From Cyanoderma ruficeps (taxonomy: Eukaryota; Chordata; Aves; Passeriformes; Timaliidae), in contig VZDJ01000052.1 of the NCBI GenBank assembly GCA_008694505.1, positions 3,551,245 through 3,615,244 of the forward strand: a stretch of DNA of 64,000 bases, in the 5' to 3' direction. The notes beneath the pieces were generated by a model. It saw only the letters and a program-made list of their open reading frames with translations. It did no database searches and was not told where the DNA came from. The position numbers were made by a program, and so were the translations under genes. Numbering within the stretch: the stretch's first letter is position 1; the number at the start of each line of letters is the position of its first letter. Shown here piece by piece: positions 1-39,995 of the stretch.

Positions 1-3000
1 TAACACACACAGCTAATGGTTTCTAAGCATCCTTTTGCAGCAGGTTCACACTTTTCATGTCATTTCATTCCCTGCTGGTGTTGTCAGGCAGTTCTTGGTC
101 TAGACTGGGCTTTGAGGTTAATGCCAGTGCATTTCCTATAATCCAGCTGCCAGAAGCCCCTGTAGGGAAGGCTTGTGAAGGTGGTGAAAGACATGGCCAA
201 TGTGCTGGACAGGTGAGCTGTAGAGAGCAGTGGTAGCTGTTGAGGAAATCCAGCAGGGTAACTGTGACGGGAGGATGCTACATAGCCCCAGAGCTGCCTT
301 GTGCCTGACCCCATAGAGGCTGAACACCCCTTGGATGGCACATGGGAAGTCAAATCAGGGACAACACTGGGGAGCAAGGATGACCTCCTTCCTCTGTAGC
401 TGCACTTCTCTCCCCCTTTGACAGTGTTTCTTCTTCTACCAGCAACCAGGCAATAGCAGCAATCCAAATTCCACCTTTAAATGGCCCAACATCCATCCTG
501 AGAGACTTGATTCAAAGTCTCTCCTTGGGTTTTCTGTGGCTCTATGAACACCACACCACCATGGTAATGCTTTCAATCCCACAAGAAAGAGGCACAAAGA
601 GTGGGATTGACCAACTCTGACTTTTTTAGTAAAATACGCCAATGCAGTCATCTTCTGGCTACAAATATCCATGGGAAGAGTAGATGTGTCCTTTAATAAC
701 AGGGAGAGTGCTTAAAAAAGAACATTATATTGCTGTGTTGCCTTCACCCCAGTAAATTGCAGCATTTTCATTTTCCTGTATTTATTGCATTGAAGTGTTT
801 ATATCACTGTGAAGCAAACATTTGCTTTCAAAGGTCACTCACTGTATCTCACTTCCTCTGGGGATAGACGTAGGTCTCTCTGAGCCTTCAGTATTACTCC
901 ATACGGATTATATAATGTTCTTCTTGGCACTACTGAAATAGCAGATGCAGAATTCAAAGTATAATAGGCAATGCCTTTCCATTAGCCAGTCTCTCTTTGT
1001 ATTCCTCTCTAACATTGTCTGTTGTGCTTCTCTACGAGCACTGGCATAAGGTACGAGACCGTCTGCAGGGAATTTGATGTAAACGACCCAAGTGCTTGGA
1101 GTTACTTGCACTGTGCAGGAGACACAGAGCACAGCCTGGAACATGGTGTACACAGTGTTTTGTAGCAATGTTTGGGCTTTTTTCTGCTTTTCAAAGAGCA
1201 CCGTGGATGTTTGTGTGTGAACCCAGAGGATTTCCTTTTCCAAAATGGAAAAACTGAGGTCCTCATGAAATTTTGAGGCTGAATTTGTATAAGCAATTTC
1301 TGCAAGTATAAACACAAATTGAGTGAAGTAGGGTCTGTAACTTCTGTAGCAACCTTGTTTTTTTTTAATCAAATTTTTAGATCGAAAGATCTTAACATAT
1401 TACATCCCAAACTTTGGTTTTTCTGATCTGTCATTTCTGCAGGGACTGAAGATAAAATAAAATGTAGTTTAAGTTAAAAGTACAGAGTACAGTTTGGAGA
1501 GTTTATTGCAGTTATATCAGAGGTTCCTAAGGCAATTGTAGGATTTTGATAGTTCAAATTAACTTGAATGAGAAGAGAATGCAAAATATCAACCAGTACC
1601 AAAAATAAAAATTCTGCAAGGAATTTATTACCCCAAATCCTCAATACTATCTTAGGCTTGTTTCTCTTTTACTTAAACGAGAGCAGGTTTCAGTGGGCCA
1701 GAGCCAGATCTCAAGCTTTTAAAACTGTGTCTAGTATCAGTAAGAGCAAATTCATCATGGTTTAACTTTTCTTGACCATTCCTGAAGTCATTCATTTTCA
1801 ATGCTTTAAAACATCAGGAGTTTTAAATAAGAGCTTTTTTTTAGGTGTTCCTAAGAAACACCATAGAGGGAGAACTGTTAATTTGTACTTTAGAGCAATA
1901 ATCCCCTTTAAAACATAATTCTTCTCTCTACAAGAATGTTACTGATAACAGGTTTTGATGTTGGAAATTCATGACATGGGAATGGCATTTCAGCCTAAAC
2001 AGGACTTTTCAAGGAAATTTCTATCTCTTATCTGTCCTATTCCGCATTATAAATTGCAAAATCTGAAAAAAAATTAAGCTCATTCCCTGTCATCTACAAA
2101 ATTTATGTAGTTTATCATACTGAGTGCAAACCAGTAACCTTTATTGATTCTCAGGCACGGTTTTCTATTAAATAAAGTTAAATCAGCACAGCTGCGGGGC
2201 ACTTCTGTTTATGACTAAAACTTGATGAAAAATGATTTGTCTGGAAGAATGCTTTTTGCCATTTCTCAATCCATTCTAAGTGCTTTACAAATACCAAACA
2301 ATCTCAATAAGCCTGTCAGGTTCGATCACTTGCTGCACAACATCTCTCCGGTTACAAGCTCTGACACTTTTTTTTAGCTTGATGCAAAATAAGACGCGTC
2401 TGTCACTAAGATGCCAACTGATGGCTCTAACAAACCAAGAAGGGTAACTAAAAAAAAACCCTACAAGAGCATGGAGTGACAGTTCAAGGGACAGTGGCTT
2501 CAAACAGACAGGCAGTAGGTTTAGATTAAATGTTAGGGAGAAATTATTGACTGTGAGGATGGTGAGTCACTGGAACAGGTTGTCCAAAGAAGCTGTGGAT
2601 GCACCATCCCTGGAAGTGTTCAAGGTCTGGTTGGATGGAACTCTGAGCAACCTGGTCTAGTGAAAGGTGTCCCTGTCAATGGCAGGGAGTTGGAATGAGA
2701 TGATTTGTAAGGAACCTTCCAACCCAAACCATTCCGTGCTTCTGTGAAAGTCTCTCCGCCTTGCTGCCTTTTTTTTTTTTTAAATCACTCATCACCAACA
2801 CTGGCTCATGATCAAAAAAGAAATTGTAAGGAAAACATCAAAAGTCAGGCTGGAATCTACCTGATAATGGACTTTTCTGTGCAGTTTTTTTATCTGCAGA
2901 ACTGACCAACAGTCAACAAATAAATTGCTGTTGTCAGTAGAAGCCCTCATGTCACCTCCACTCACTTACAGGTCTGTAATTATTCAGCTCACACTGAATA

Positions 3001-5360
3001 TGCTTAGAAAATGAACCAAATTCCCTGTTAGCATCCCACCCTCTCACTGATGCATCACCTCCCACTTTACAGCTAGTGAGATGATACCAACAGACACAGC
3101 ACAGAACCATTTTTCTGCCCCTCAATGTCTATATGTATTTACCAATTAGATCAGTCCCAAAGCCCTGAGAAAATTGTCCTAATTTTTGCTAAAGCTCGGT
3201 GCTCCTATTCTGCCAGCACAAATGTAGTGAGGGGTCCGGGCAGAGGAGAATATTTTAACTAGATGCTTGAAAACTAGGTCCACAGACTTAATCTTGGTGT
3301 TCTGGTACAGAGGCTATTCCAGAAGTATTTCAGTTCTGGGTTATGCCTCAATCTGAGAAAAATCCACAATTTTCAAAGCAGTGACCAGTGCTAGAGCCAG
3401 CCTCTGCCGGGTAGGACAGGAGTTTGGAGCATGGCTCTTTACTGAAATTACTTATTTTTCTCCTACCTGAGCATGCTCCATTTGCAGGCCAGGAGCAGTG
3501 TCTTCCTGGAGCTGTGTGCACTGAAGGGTGCCACCAGCACTGCAGCAGGGTGGGAAGGCTGAAGTGGCCTTGAGAGTATCCCCACACTTTCATGTGCCCT
3601 TCCAGAAGAGACCGATTCCTGAGTTATCTTTTCCTCCTAAATATCCAAGTGCACCAGTTTTTGTAAAGCTCATTTCCTGCTGTTTGTGAACATCCTTGAA
3701 GTGTCTGATATCAGCCTGAGTATTAGCCACGAAATTAAGCTCTGCCTTTGCATCAGCCAGGGCTGCAGATGAGTTGCCTAAGCTTGGTCCTTCACACTGC
3801 TGTGACCACACAGCTGGCAGGACCAGGTGGCCTCCTTCTCCAGCAGACTTTTGGGCTCCTACACATGATGTGACCCATCACAAAATGTCAGCCTCCCTCT
3901 GACAAGGATGTGGCGATGTGCTCAGTGATGAAAGTAGAATGTTGTGCCAGTAGCTGCAGGGCTGACTCCTCGAGATGGATTTCTTCCTGCTGTAGTTTCA
4001 AAGAGGATAAGCAACCATGAGTGAGGGCACAGCTAATGTGAAGGCATGAAGGTCACATATTCCCTCTTAGATAAGAAAAACAGCAAATCTGTTGCTGAAG
4101 CTGCAGAGGAAATGCAAGAAGCTGTCTGCTTTCCTTACACCTTTCTAAACAAACAGGGTGTGATCCAGGAAATATCAATGCCACCCAGCTGTACCTGCTC
4201 AGCCCATACTCCTGATGTCCTGATGGAGAGCACCATCAAAGAGAGGGATGGTTTAATCTCCAATATATAGTAACTTCCATTGAAACAGAGTTGTGATTGC
4301 TACAATTTTAGAGCCAAGCTCTGCCCTGACTAATCTTGTTTCATAAAGGCTGCACATATTGCAAAGACAGGACAGAAAACAGCCCCTGGGATCCTGCCTT
4401 CTTTAGAGCAGCGTTGCTGAAAGGGGCTGCTTTTGTCCTCTTTCTGTAATTGAGCACGATGGCATCTGCTTTATGGCTGTTTACTTGCAGTCCCCCACAA
4501 CTTCCCCACCTCCTCTGCACCTGCAATTAGGTTTTCCTGCAATGAACAAATCTAACATTCAGTGAGCAGTAATTTGCAATGTGCCATGCTTGAATCAAGC
4601 AAAGAAATAAACCAGTGTTGTTGTTATAAAGACCTGACAGATGGTAGGAGGGCCCGCCTTTCTTAATCAAGTCATGCTCAGTAATCAGAGCTAGCTTGAA
4701 TTTGTAACAAAAAAGAAACCCTACCAAAACAAGGAATAATGAGCTGCATCCTGACCTCTGGTTAGGACTAGCTCAGGGATGTCCTTCTATATCAAGAGGG
4801 AAAATGAAGATCAGAATCTGATCCACTTTGTGGAGAAGTTGAAAATACCAGTTAGGTCCTACCGTCACTTCCTCCAAAACGAAGGATTCTTCCAGGTAGA
4901 CTTCTCCCAGTCTAGCTGTAAATATTATTTCATAGTCTGAACTATAGCATGGTAGACAAGTCATTAGCCAAGGAAAATCTGCAAAGTTCCGTAGACTTTA
5001 ATTTAATGGTAAATGTGTTAGCTGAGCATCCAGCCCTCCAAGCAATGCAGCTGAAACACAGGACATGAGGGGCATAAGCTTGACCTCCTTCACTTTAAAC
5101 CTTTTAATCCTAGAGAAGAATGAATGGGTTTCAAGATTTTTTCTGGCAGCAAATGGCATCTCCTGAGTGTCCAGCTTCGGTATGAATTGCATTTGAAAGG
5201 TTAAGAAAAAAGGAAGGATTTGCTCTCTATTATGTAGGAATTACTATCCAGAATGAGAGTTTGTGTGAGGACACTGATGTAATAAGAGCACTTTTGTGGG
5301 ACTGACATTTAAGCACGGCTCCTGACCACACTGTTTCTCTTCCTTTTTGCTGTCTTCCAG
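1..5360 (+). other. SNAP25: SNAP25 5'UTR intron (3' part)
   Basis: This is intron sequence upstream of exon 2, ending in a good acceptor at 5341-5360. It holds one CR1 fragment (about 2466-2747) and otherwise unique AT-rich DNA. No open frame in it looks like protein or is flanked by credible splice sites. The first exon and promoter are not visible and probably lie further upstream. Confidence 0.8.
2466..2747 (+). repeat. CR1 LINE 3'-end fragment, sense
   Basis: This matches the 3' end of avian CR1 read forward: AGGTTTAGATTAAATGTTAG, GTCACTGGAACAGGTTG, CACCATCCCTGGAAGTGTTC, then CCTTCCAACCCAAACCATTC. It ends in a decayed copy of the ATTCTATGA tail at about 2731-2747. It is 5'-truncated with no coding potential. 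Confidence 0.9.
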
Positions 5361-33234
<27,874 letters not shown>

Positions 33235-33837
33235 ATGCAGAGAAGTGCATTTCCTTTTAATGCTGTCCAGCAGGGCAGCACCTTCATGCTTTTATCATGG
33301 TATTTATCTACTAGGTTTGCACACATGCACATATCAGCCCCATTGTAAATGTTGTCCTGTGTAGTTTGTCAGCTTTCCAAAAATGATACTTGTAATTATT
33401 TTTTTCTAGATATATTTCTTTCCAAAGGTTGTACATAGTGCTGATTTGATGGCTATAGCTCACTATGATGTTTTTTGGGGTTCTTCCTTTCCTTTCCTTG
33501 TTTCCGTTTTGGATTCCTTTCCTTTTTCCCTTCTCCTCATTTTTCTTTTTTTTTTTTATTAATGATGTTTGCTGAATGACAACACTGTTGGAATGCTAAA
33601 CGTGCTGTTAACCTTTAAATATACAGTATTGTTCTTGTAAAACTGTGACATTCCACAGAGCTACTGCCATGCTCCTGTCTTTGGGTATCATGATGTTTAA
33701 GCACTTAAACCTGCTGTCTTCAGTTCTTCATTGCCATTATCTGTTGTTATGATTTCATGATTAGACAATGTGGAATTATATTACTATAACAAGCATTGCA
33801 CTAAAAAGTGATGTGATTTATGCATTTATGCATGAGG

Positions 33838-33843
33838 AATAAA
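33838..33843 (+). terminator. Candidate poly(A) signal AATAAA (proximal)
   Basis: This canonical hexamer lies about 600 nt after the SNAP25 stop codon, just after a duplicated TTTATGCA. No clear GU-rich element follows closely. Confidence 0.4.
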
Positions 33844-34076
33844 TAGACTTTTAGACTCCTACTTAAACAAGAATTTTCCCATGGCAGTAGCACACCAACA
33901 ATGACAACAAAAGCATGCTCAGTATTCGGACTCTTTTGGGACTATGTTATACCAGCAAGTTTGCAGTTGTGCCACTTTTTTCTTGTTGATATATATATAG
34001 TTATTAATCATGATCATTTTTTTTAATTATGAAAAAAAGAGGGATTTGGCACTCACCATTTAGCCATTGCCAGCAA

Positions 34077-34082
34077 AATAAA
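34077..34082 (+). terminator. Candidate poly(A) signal AATAAA (middle)
   Basis: This canonical hexamer lies about 840 nt after the stop codon. A GU-rich stretch (TTGGGTTTGTCTG) follows about 50-60 nt later, making this a reasonable 3' end. Confidence 0.45.
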
Positions 34083-34470
34083 AAGCTTGGCTGAAAATAC
34101 GTCAAAGACAAAAAGAAATAAGTGTAATATATTGGGTTTGTCTGCTGCTTTTGAAGAATATCTTTTGGAGGAAACAACTACCATATGAAATGGTGCAAAG
34201 AAATGTAATTTTTATAAGGTTCTCTCTTACTAGTCGCTATCCCCATGTGGTTTGTTATCAGTACAGTTCTCTGTTGCTTACCTAGAGCTATGCACACCAA
34301 ATCGCTGAGATGTTTAGTAGCTGACAATTAAAAAATAACTAAAAAACCTAAATGAATGAACTCTAGATAAACTGTGAGATAAATATCATTTACAGCATGT
34401 AATATGAAAATTCCTTATGTCTCCTGTCAGTTTGTGAAGTGATTGACATTTTGTAGCTAGTTTAAAGATT

Positions 34471-34476
34471 ATTAAA
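34471..34476 (+). terminator. Candidate poly(A) signal ATTAAA (distal)
   Basis: This common variant hexamer lies about 1.24 kb after the stop codon, followed by a T/G-rich stretch near 34500-34525. AATAAA at 34771 is a further possibility. Confidence 0.4.
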
Positions 34477-34799
34477 AAGTATAGATCTCAGAATCGATGC
34501 TTGCTTTATCCATTTGTTGCCCTACGTGTCAGTGACAACTTCTTATTTGCCACTTACCTGGGAGAAGAAGTGCAAAAACTCTAAAAACTCTTTACAAACT
34601 GCTTTAGTATTGTATTTCATGGGAAACTAAAGATTTTGGTTTGCAATACTGTAGAAAAGGAACTACACTAAAAACTGCACTTGGTACATTCCAAGTGACT
34701 GTTATTTGGCTCAGATTGCAAAACAGTGAATCAGAATATTTTTCTCTTGTTCAAGGGAAAGAAAGAATGAAATAAATGGTATGATATAGAAGGACACAG

Positions 34800-37700
34800 T
34801 TCCTTAATAGATAAAATCCATTCCTGTAGTGGATTTAGTCATGTGCTAATACACCTCTTTCAAAGGAAGGCTTTGACCTACAGAATTTGGGTAGTCTGCT
34901 AACAATAACTTTCTCAAATAACTAACAACTAGAGTTTTGCTGCCAATGAAAAGCGTTATCATGTTTTCCCAGCGATTTTTCCCCTATATGGACAAATTAG
35001 AATTAATTCTCCATGAGTGACAGTTCACTCATGTGTCTCACATGGCCGTAAGTCAAAATACACAACATAAATGCTTGCATAATTAAAACTGCATGATAAT
35101 GCAGACAAGCTACATTTTCTTTAGCAGCTTTTTATTTTTGGTATCTATTAAAAATTCATTTATGCAAATACTTCCCCCCACTACTTCAAACCAAAGAATA
35201 ATCTTCAGGCAAACACTTTTAATCTGCTGACCATTTCTAATCCTGTCTGTTTGGGCATTCCAGTATTTGTGACAGCACATTCATTCTGCAATGTCAAAGC
35301 CTACTGGGGGAGGGCAATAATCATATTGGAAAATGCGTCACAATGGGAACATGCAAATACAAGGACATTTCCAAAGGGTGAGGAATAGATAAAAATGTAA
35401 TGAAGATGTTAATGGAGGTAATTATTTTTTGTATTGGATGAGAATGCACCCTATCTGAAGATACTCATACTTCCAAAAGCCATTAAAGCTGATCAAAAAT
35501 ATAACTGTTGCTGTGAAGGAACATGTTTTGACATCTGTTTTCATGTTGAACAAAGATCAAACTCCAAACTAATGGGACTTTTTGCCAAATGGGAAGCTTA
35601 AAGGACAGAACCTTTGAAATGTTTCATTGCAGCTGTCTTTGTGTCTTACTCCGCTGCATGCAGGGTCTTCTATGAGCTGGCTGAAACTTACTTCAGAAAA
35701 TATGTTTAATACATTGAATTTCTCTGATATTTTTGGAAATTGACTTTTCTAGGATTAATTATTCTTGAAAGAACACGAGGAAAAGCTGGAACTCATGTCA
35801 TTTATCACTACAACAATCTGCTTTTGTTTGATGAGTTTTGTGCACCCCAAAGCCCTGATGCAGCTGACTCACCAAGGGGGAACCCCAGGCTGGAATGTGG
35901 CGTTTCCCTTTCTGTCCGCTTTCTCCCTCTGGTTGGCCCCTGGGTCCCTGGTGCACTGCAGCCTCTTGCCAAGGCTGAACAGGGACAGTGCACAGTCACC
36001 TGCTTGAGGGCAAGGATCACTAGAAAGAAAGGGACACAGCAAGGAGCTGCAATTACAACTCCCCCCAGATAAAATGGCCATATCGAAAGGCACAAAGTTT
36101 GATAAACTACCACTTATTTCTAGACTTTTAATGCCATTTCACCAACTGTTTCTAGGATGGCAAGGTCATCATGCTAGTGCTGGTTTGAGATAGTCACAGG
36201 GAAAAGGGTTTTTAATATTCTCAAGTGGCATACTGAATAAACCACTCAGCTGGATAAGTCAAACAAAAAGACAATGTCTGTTGAGCTCTAAAAATCCACA
36301 ATTAAAAACTTCTTTTAGTTCATGCACTCCCCTCCTTTCCTAGCCTAGGTGAGAAATGGCAATATAAAAATACCCTCAAGGAAGAATATTTGGATGTTAT
36401 TGCTCAGCAGAAAAAAATTCATAAATACTGCAATAACTCATGAAAAAAGAAGAAAAAAAATACCTTCATCAAATATCTGACCTGATTTCAGCTGGGAGAA
36501 ACTAAAAAAGAAAATTGAAAAAGCTAAGTAAAAATCAAAGTGGGTTGCCTCTAAGAAACCTTAAAACTTTTAGGATGGTAATGATTCCCAACCTAAGCAT
36601 AAACCCAGAGCTTTTGAACCCAAGAGTGTTACAGCTTTCTGGGGTGACACCAATGCAAGAAAAGAAACTGTGGATAATACTCAGCATCTTGTGGTTTGAC
36701 AGAGCACATGTTATGAAAAATGAATGGATTTGATGCAAAGGTAAAGTGAAAAATAGCTATTATTCTTGAAGGTTTGGTGATATTACTGTATATAAAAGAA
36801 AATTATAACTGAAAAAAATCAATGTTGCTTGATCTTAATTTGTTTTCAGGAAATGTAAATTATATTAGCTTACATGGACAAAATACATCCTTCATTTCTG
36901 AAGAAAACTAAATATGCCAGAGTTTGCACAGCAAACTGTAAAGCGCCCCCTGAGAGAGATGCCTGTGCCATGTGACACACTTATTATAGATATAGTTTTA
37001 ATCTAGAAATAGAGATGCTAATTATTCTCCAAAATATTCTTTGTGCCACACTATCTGCTATCCTCCCCAGGCTTTGGGTCTGGACCTGAATGTGCAAAGA
37101 TCACCAAAGACTTTTATTTAAGGGATCTGGATGCACATAAACCAATCCACACAATATTTTCCCCCCTCCTTCTTCCTTCCCTCGCGTTTACATGTGCACA
37201 CACAACTTAGTTTTATAGGCATTGGAAAGGGAAGAGATGAGCACTTGGTAATAAGGAGAATTCTGTGTGTTAGAGACAGCTGAAGTATCTGCACGGCTGC
37301 TGTATGCACCTGTGGGCGTAGGTGTGTAGGATGTGACTGCTGTCTGTTGAGCCATTTAGTTGCCTTTCTAGAGAGAGGAGAGTTTGTTTGGAAGTTAGTG
37401 GAACACAGAGTATTTTTAAACCTGCAAACAGCTACAAGAAACAGCAGACAGAGGAGAGAAACCCTGCTGAGAAGTTTGGGCGTTGGGCTGGTTGGATGGG
37501 GTTGGGGGGACAGGTTCCATGGGATTTATTTTGCCAGCTTGGATCCCTCTGTAACCGTATTAAGAGAGATTATGTTTGTGTTGTAAAATACCAAACAGTT
37601 TTGAATGTTAGTTTGTAAATACAAAATACCCTCTCCTCCTTCAAAAAAAGGAAACATTAAAAAAAATATTTAAAAAATCAAACCCCACAAGATGGTGGTG

Positions 37701-39907
37701 AGGGAAATCAAAACAAACCATATATATAATATATATATTATTATGTGGGACCATGCTGATTCCCACACATTTGGGATCTATTCCAAGTTCACTGCTGCCC
37801 ATGCAAATTCTGCTCATAATGGGTAACCAGTTTGGTCAAGCAGCGGGTAGCAGATGGAGGGGGGCTCACTCTCCTGGTGTGCTTCCCAGCTCCTCGCTGA
37901 ATGGGAAATTGGCAGCTGCGGGATCAGGGCTCCCTCCCTGCCTTGCCAACACAGTGCTGTGGGCAGTGGCTCACGGCTCACTCCCAGCCTTGCACTGCCT
38001 TTGCTCCACACCTTCCAGACCACAACTCCCTCCACATTGCTCCTGCTCCAGTGCATCCCACACCTCTGTTCTTCTCCCCTGGCTCCTCTTGGCTCTCCCC
38101 ACTCCCTCCTGCTCCCCCCAGCTCCCACCCAGCTGCTTGTTCCCTTCCTGTTCTTCTGGTGCTGAATTCACCTGCCTCCATTGTTGTCCCTCATTCTGCT
38201 CGCTTCTCATCCCTCCAACTTCGTGGTTTTTACCCCTGGGCTTTCAGGCAGGCTGTCTCCTCCATGATTTCAGCAGGAGAAGCTCCAGAGAAACAAACAG
38301 CCTGTGGCTTTTCACTCCACAGCTGAACACCACGCCAGTGTCACGCTGGAGGACACCTGCAAGGCAGTCTTGGCTCAGCCCTGACAGTCCCAGAAGCCAG
38401 AAAATGCTTGCTGCCAGAGGAATTTTTTAGATAGTCTATCCAAAAAAAGTCTAAAAAGTTTCCATAGGCTGATGCAAACAAAGATGTTTGGATAGCTGAA
38501 AACAGACAGGGAAGCAGTGGGAAGATATTTCACAGAAGGGCAAGAAATGAGAGTCCCTTCAGCTGCTAAATTTCCTATCTCTGGTCCACAGCACAAGCAG
38601 TGCTTCGCCATGAGACAGCCGGAGAATCTTTCCTAACAGAAGCAAAACAATTCACTTTCCCTTCTTCTTCCACAGATTTTATTTATTAAAACTATCAAGA
38701 CTTCAGACTTGATTTTTTAATTCGTTTTCCTTAGGGGTTTTTGTTTGTTTGTTTGGCATTGGTTTTTTTGCTTTTTATTTTTTTTTCCTTTATTTTACTG
38801 AAGCTTTTAAAACCTGTGCTTTTAAAGGTAGAGGAAGTAGATTTCCCTCACTCTCACCTAGGACAACTATCCAGTGCTGGGTTTTTTTAAGCTAAATCCA
38901 GGACACCTCAAGTTGGCATAAAAAACCCCACTATTTCAGAAATGACTTAGTAAGCTTTGCTATAGGCAGTCCTAAATTAATTTGATAAATGCTACCTTAA
39001 ATACAGGAACTGTAAGTTCTACTTACAACATAATAGGTCTTCTATCCAAATTCTGGTCAAAATTTCATTTAAAAGGAACACACCCCTTCATTTCCACTTT
39101 CATGAGGGGTTGATGAGGGTTCCAAAGCATGACCACAAATCCCACTGTGCTAAGGGGATCTTTGGGTATCAAAACCAACAGGAAACAAACTTGAGCAAAA
39201 TGTTTTTAAGAAACCTCACCTATTTTAACTTCCCTGTACAGGATTCCCAGACTTTACCACATCAAGAATAACAAATCCAGCTGATGACAGGAGCCAAAAA
39301 AGCCTGGGCTGCTTTTGAGTCAGTTTATAAAAACTCCATGAAAACACATGCTGATAAGTTAATTTTGAAGAAACAGAAGCTAAAATTCTGACGTTTAGCC
39401 TTGAGCCTTTATCTTAAACTGTATTTTCAGTGCCTAATGCACATTTTTGTTTCTTGGATTAAATTAGAATATGAGGAGAAATTAATCAGAAACATGAAAT
39501 TTAATGAACTGCTACTTTTTTCAGGCGATCCCTACAGCCTTACCTTCAGAAGTCAACCCATATTCATTGACTTTCTTGGCCTTGAGGTTAAAAAGAAAGT
39601 CTATTTGGCCTCCAACTCATGTATAATTAAGTTTTAAAGCCCTAAACACCCACCATAAGCACTGGTAAGTCAGACAGCTGGAGAAGAGGAAAGGGCTGGG
39701 GCTGGAGAAGGGTGCAGAGGAGGAGAAATTCAAGCTGAAAATGGACACAGTAAAACCCATGGTGCAAAATGGAGTGGCTGCTGTGGCTGCGAGAACGCAG
39801 AGGGAACCCAAGGCACAGCCCTGTGACATCCTCCTGCTCTGCAGTGACCTCGTTTAAAGGCACAGGGAGCAAACAGCAAGGACTGGACAGCAGAGACCAC
39901 TGTAAAC
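34800..39907. other. Intergenic region downstream of SNAP25, part 1
   Basis: This stretch is AT-rich to about 37740, then a pyrimidine-rich, GC-richer block at about 37900-38230. It also holds short ATAT runs near 37720-37740 and a GTTT repeat at about 38738-38755. The block is open for 225 codons on the plus strand (37753-38430). The translation is low-complexity Ser/Pro/Leu/Cys with no domain I recognise, so I do not call a gene. Confidence 0.75.
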
Positions 39908-39908
39908 A

Positions 39909-39995
39909 CAGAATCATAGAATGGGTTGGGTTGGAAGGGGCCTTAAATATCATCTAGTTCCAATTCCCTGCCATGGACAGGGACACCACTCAGTA
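39909..39995 (-). repeat. CR1 LINE 3'-end fragment, antisense
   Basis: The plus strand reads GAATCATAGAATGGGTTGGG, then TTGGAAGGGGCC and CTGCCATGGACAGGGACACC, the reverse complement of the CR1 tail. Only about 85 bp of the 3' end are kept. Confidence 0.9.

Larger units (their letters stand above)
33235..34500 (+). other. SNAP25: SNAP25 3'UTR (3' end uncertain)
   Basis: This AU-rich stretch follows the stop codon directly. It holds a CT-rich tract at about 33480-33560, a Pumilio-type octamer TGTACATA at 33430-33437, and an ACATTCC heptamer at 33648-33654 that would match a miR-1/206 seed. Poly(A) signal candidates are AATAAA at 33838 and 34077, ATTAAA at 34471 and AATAAA at 34771. Which is used cannot be told from sequence alone, so the UTR may end anywhere from about 33860 to 34800. 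Mammalian SNAP25 has a 3'UTR of roughly a kilobase, which favours the middle candidates. Confidence 0.7.
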
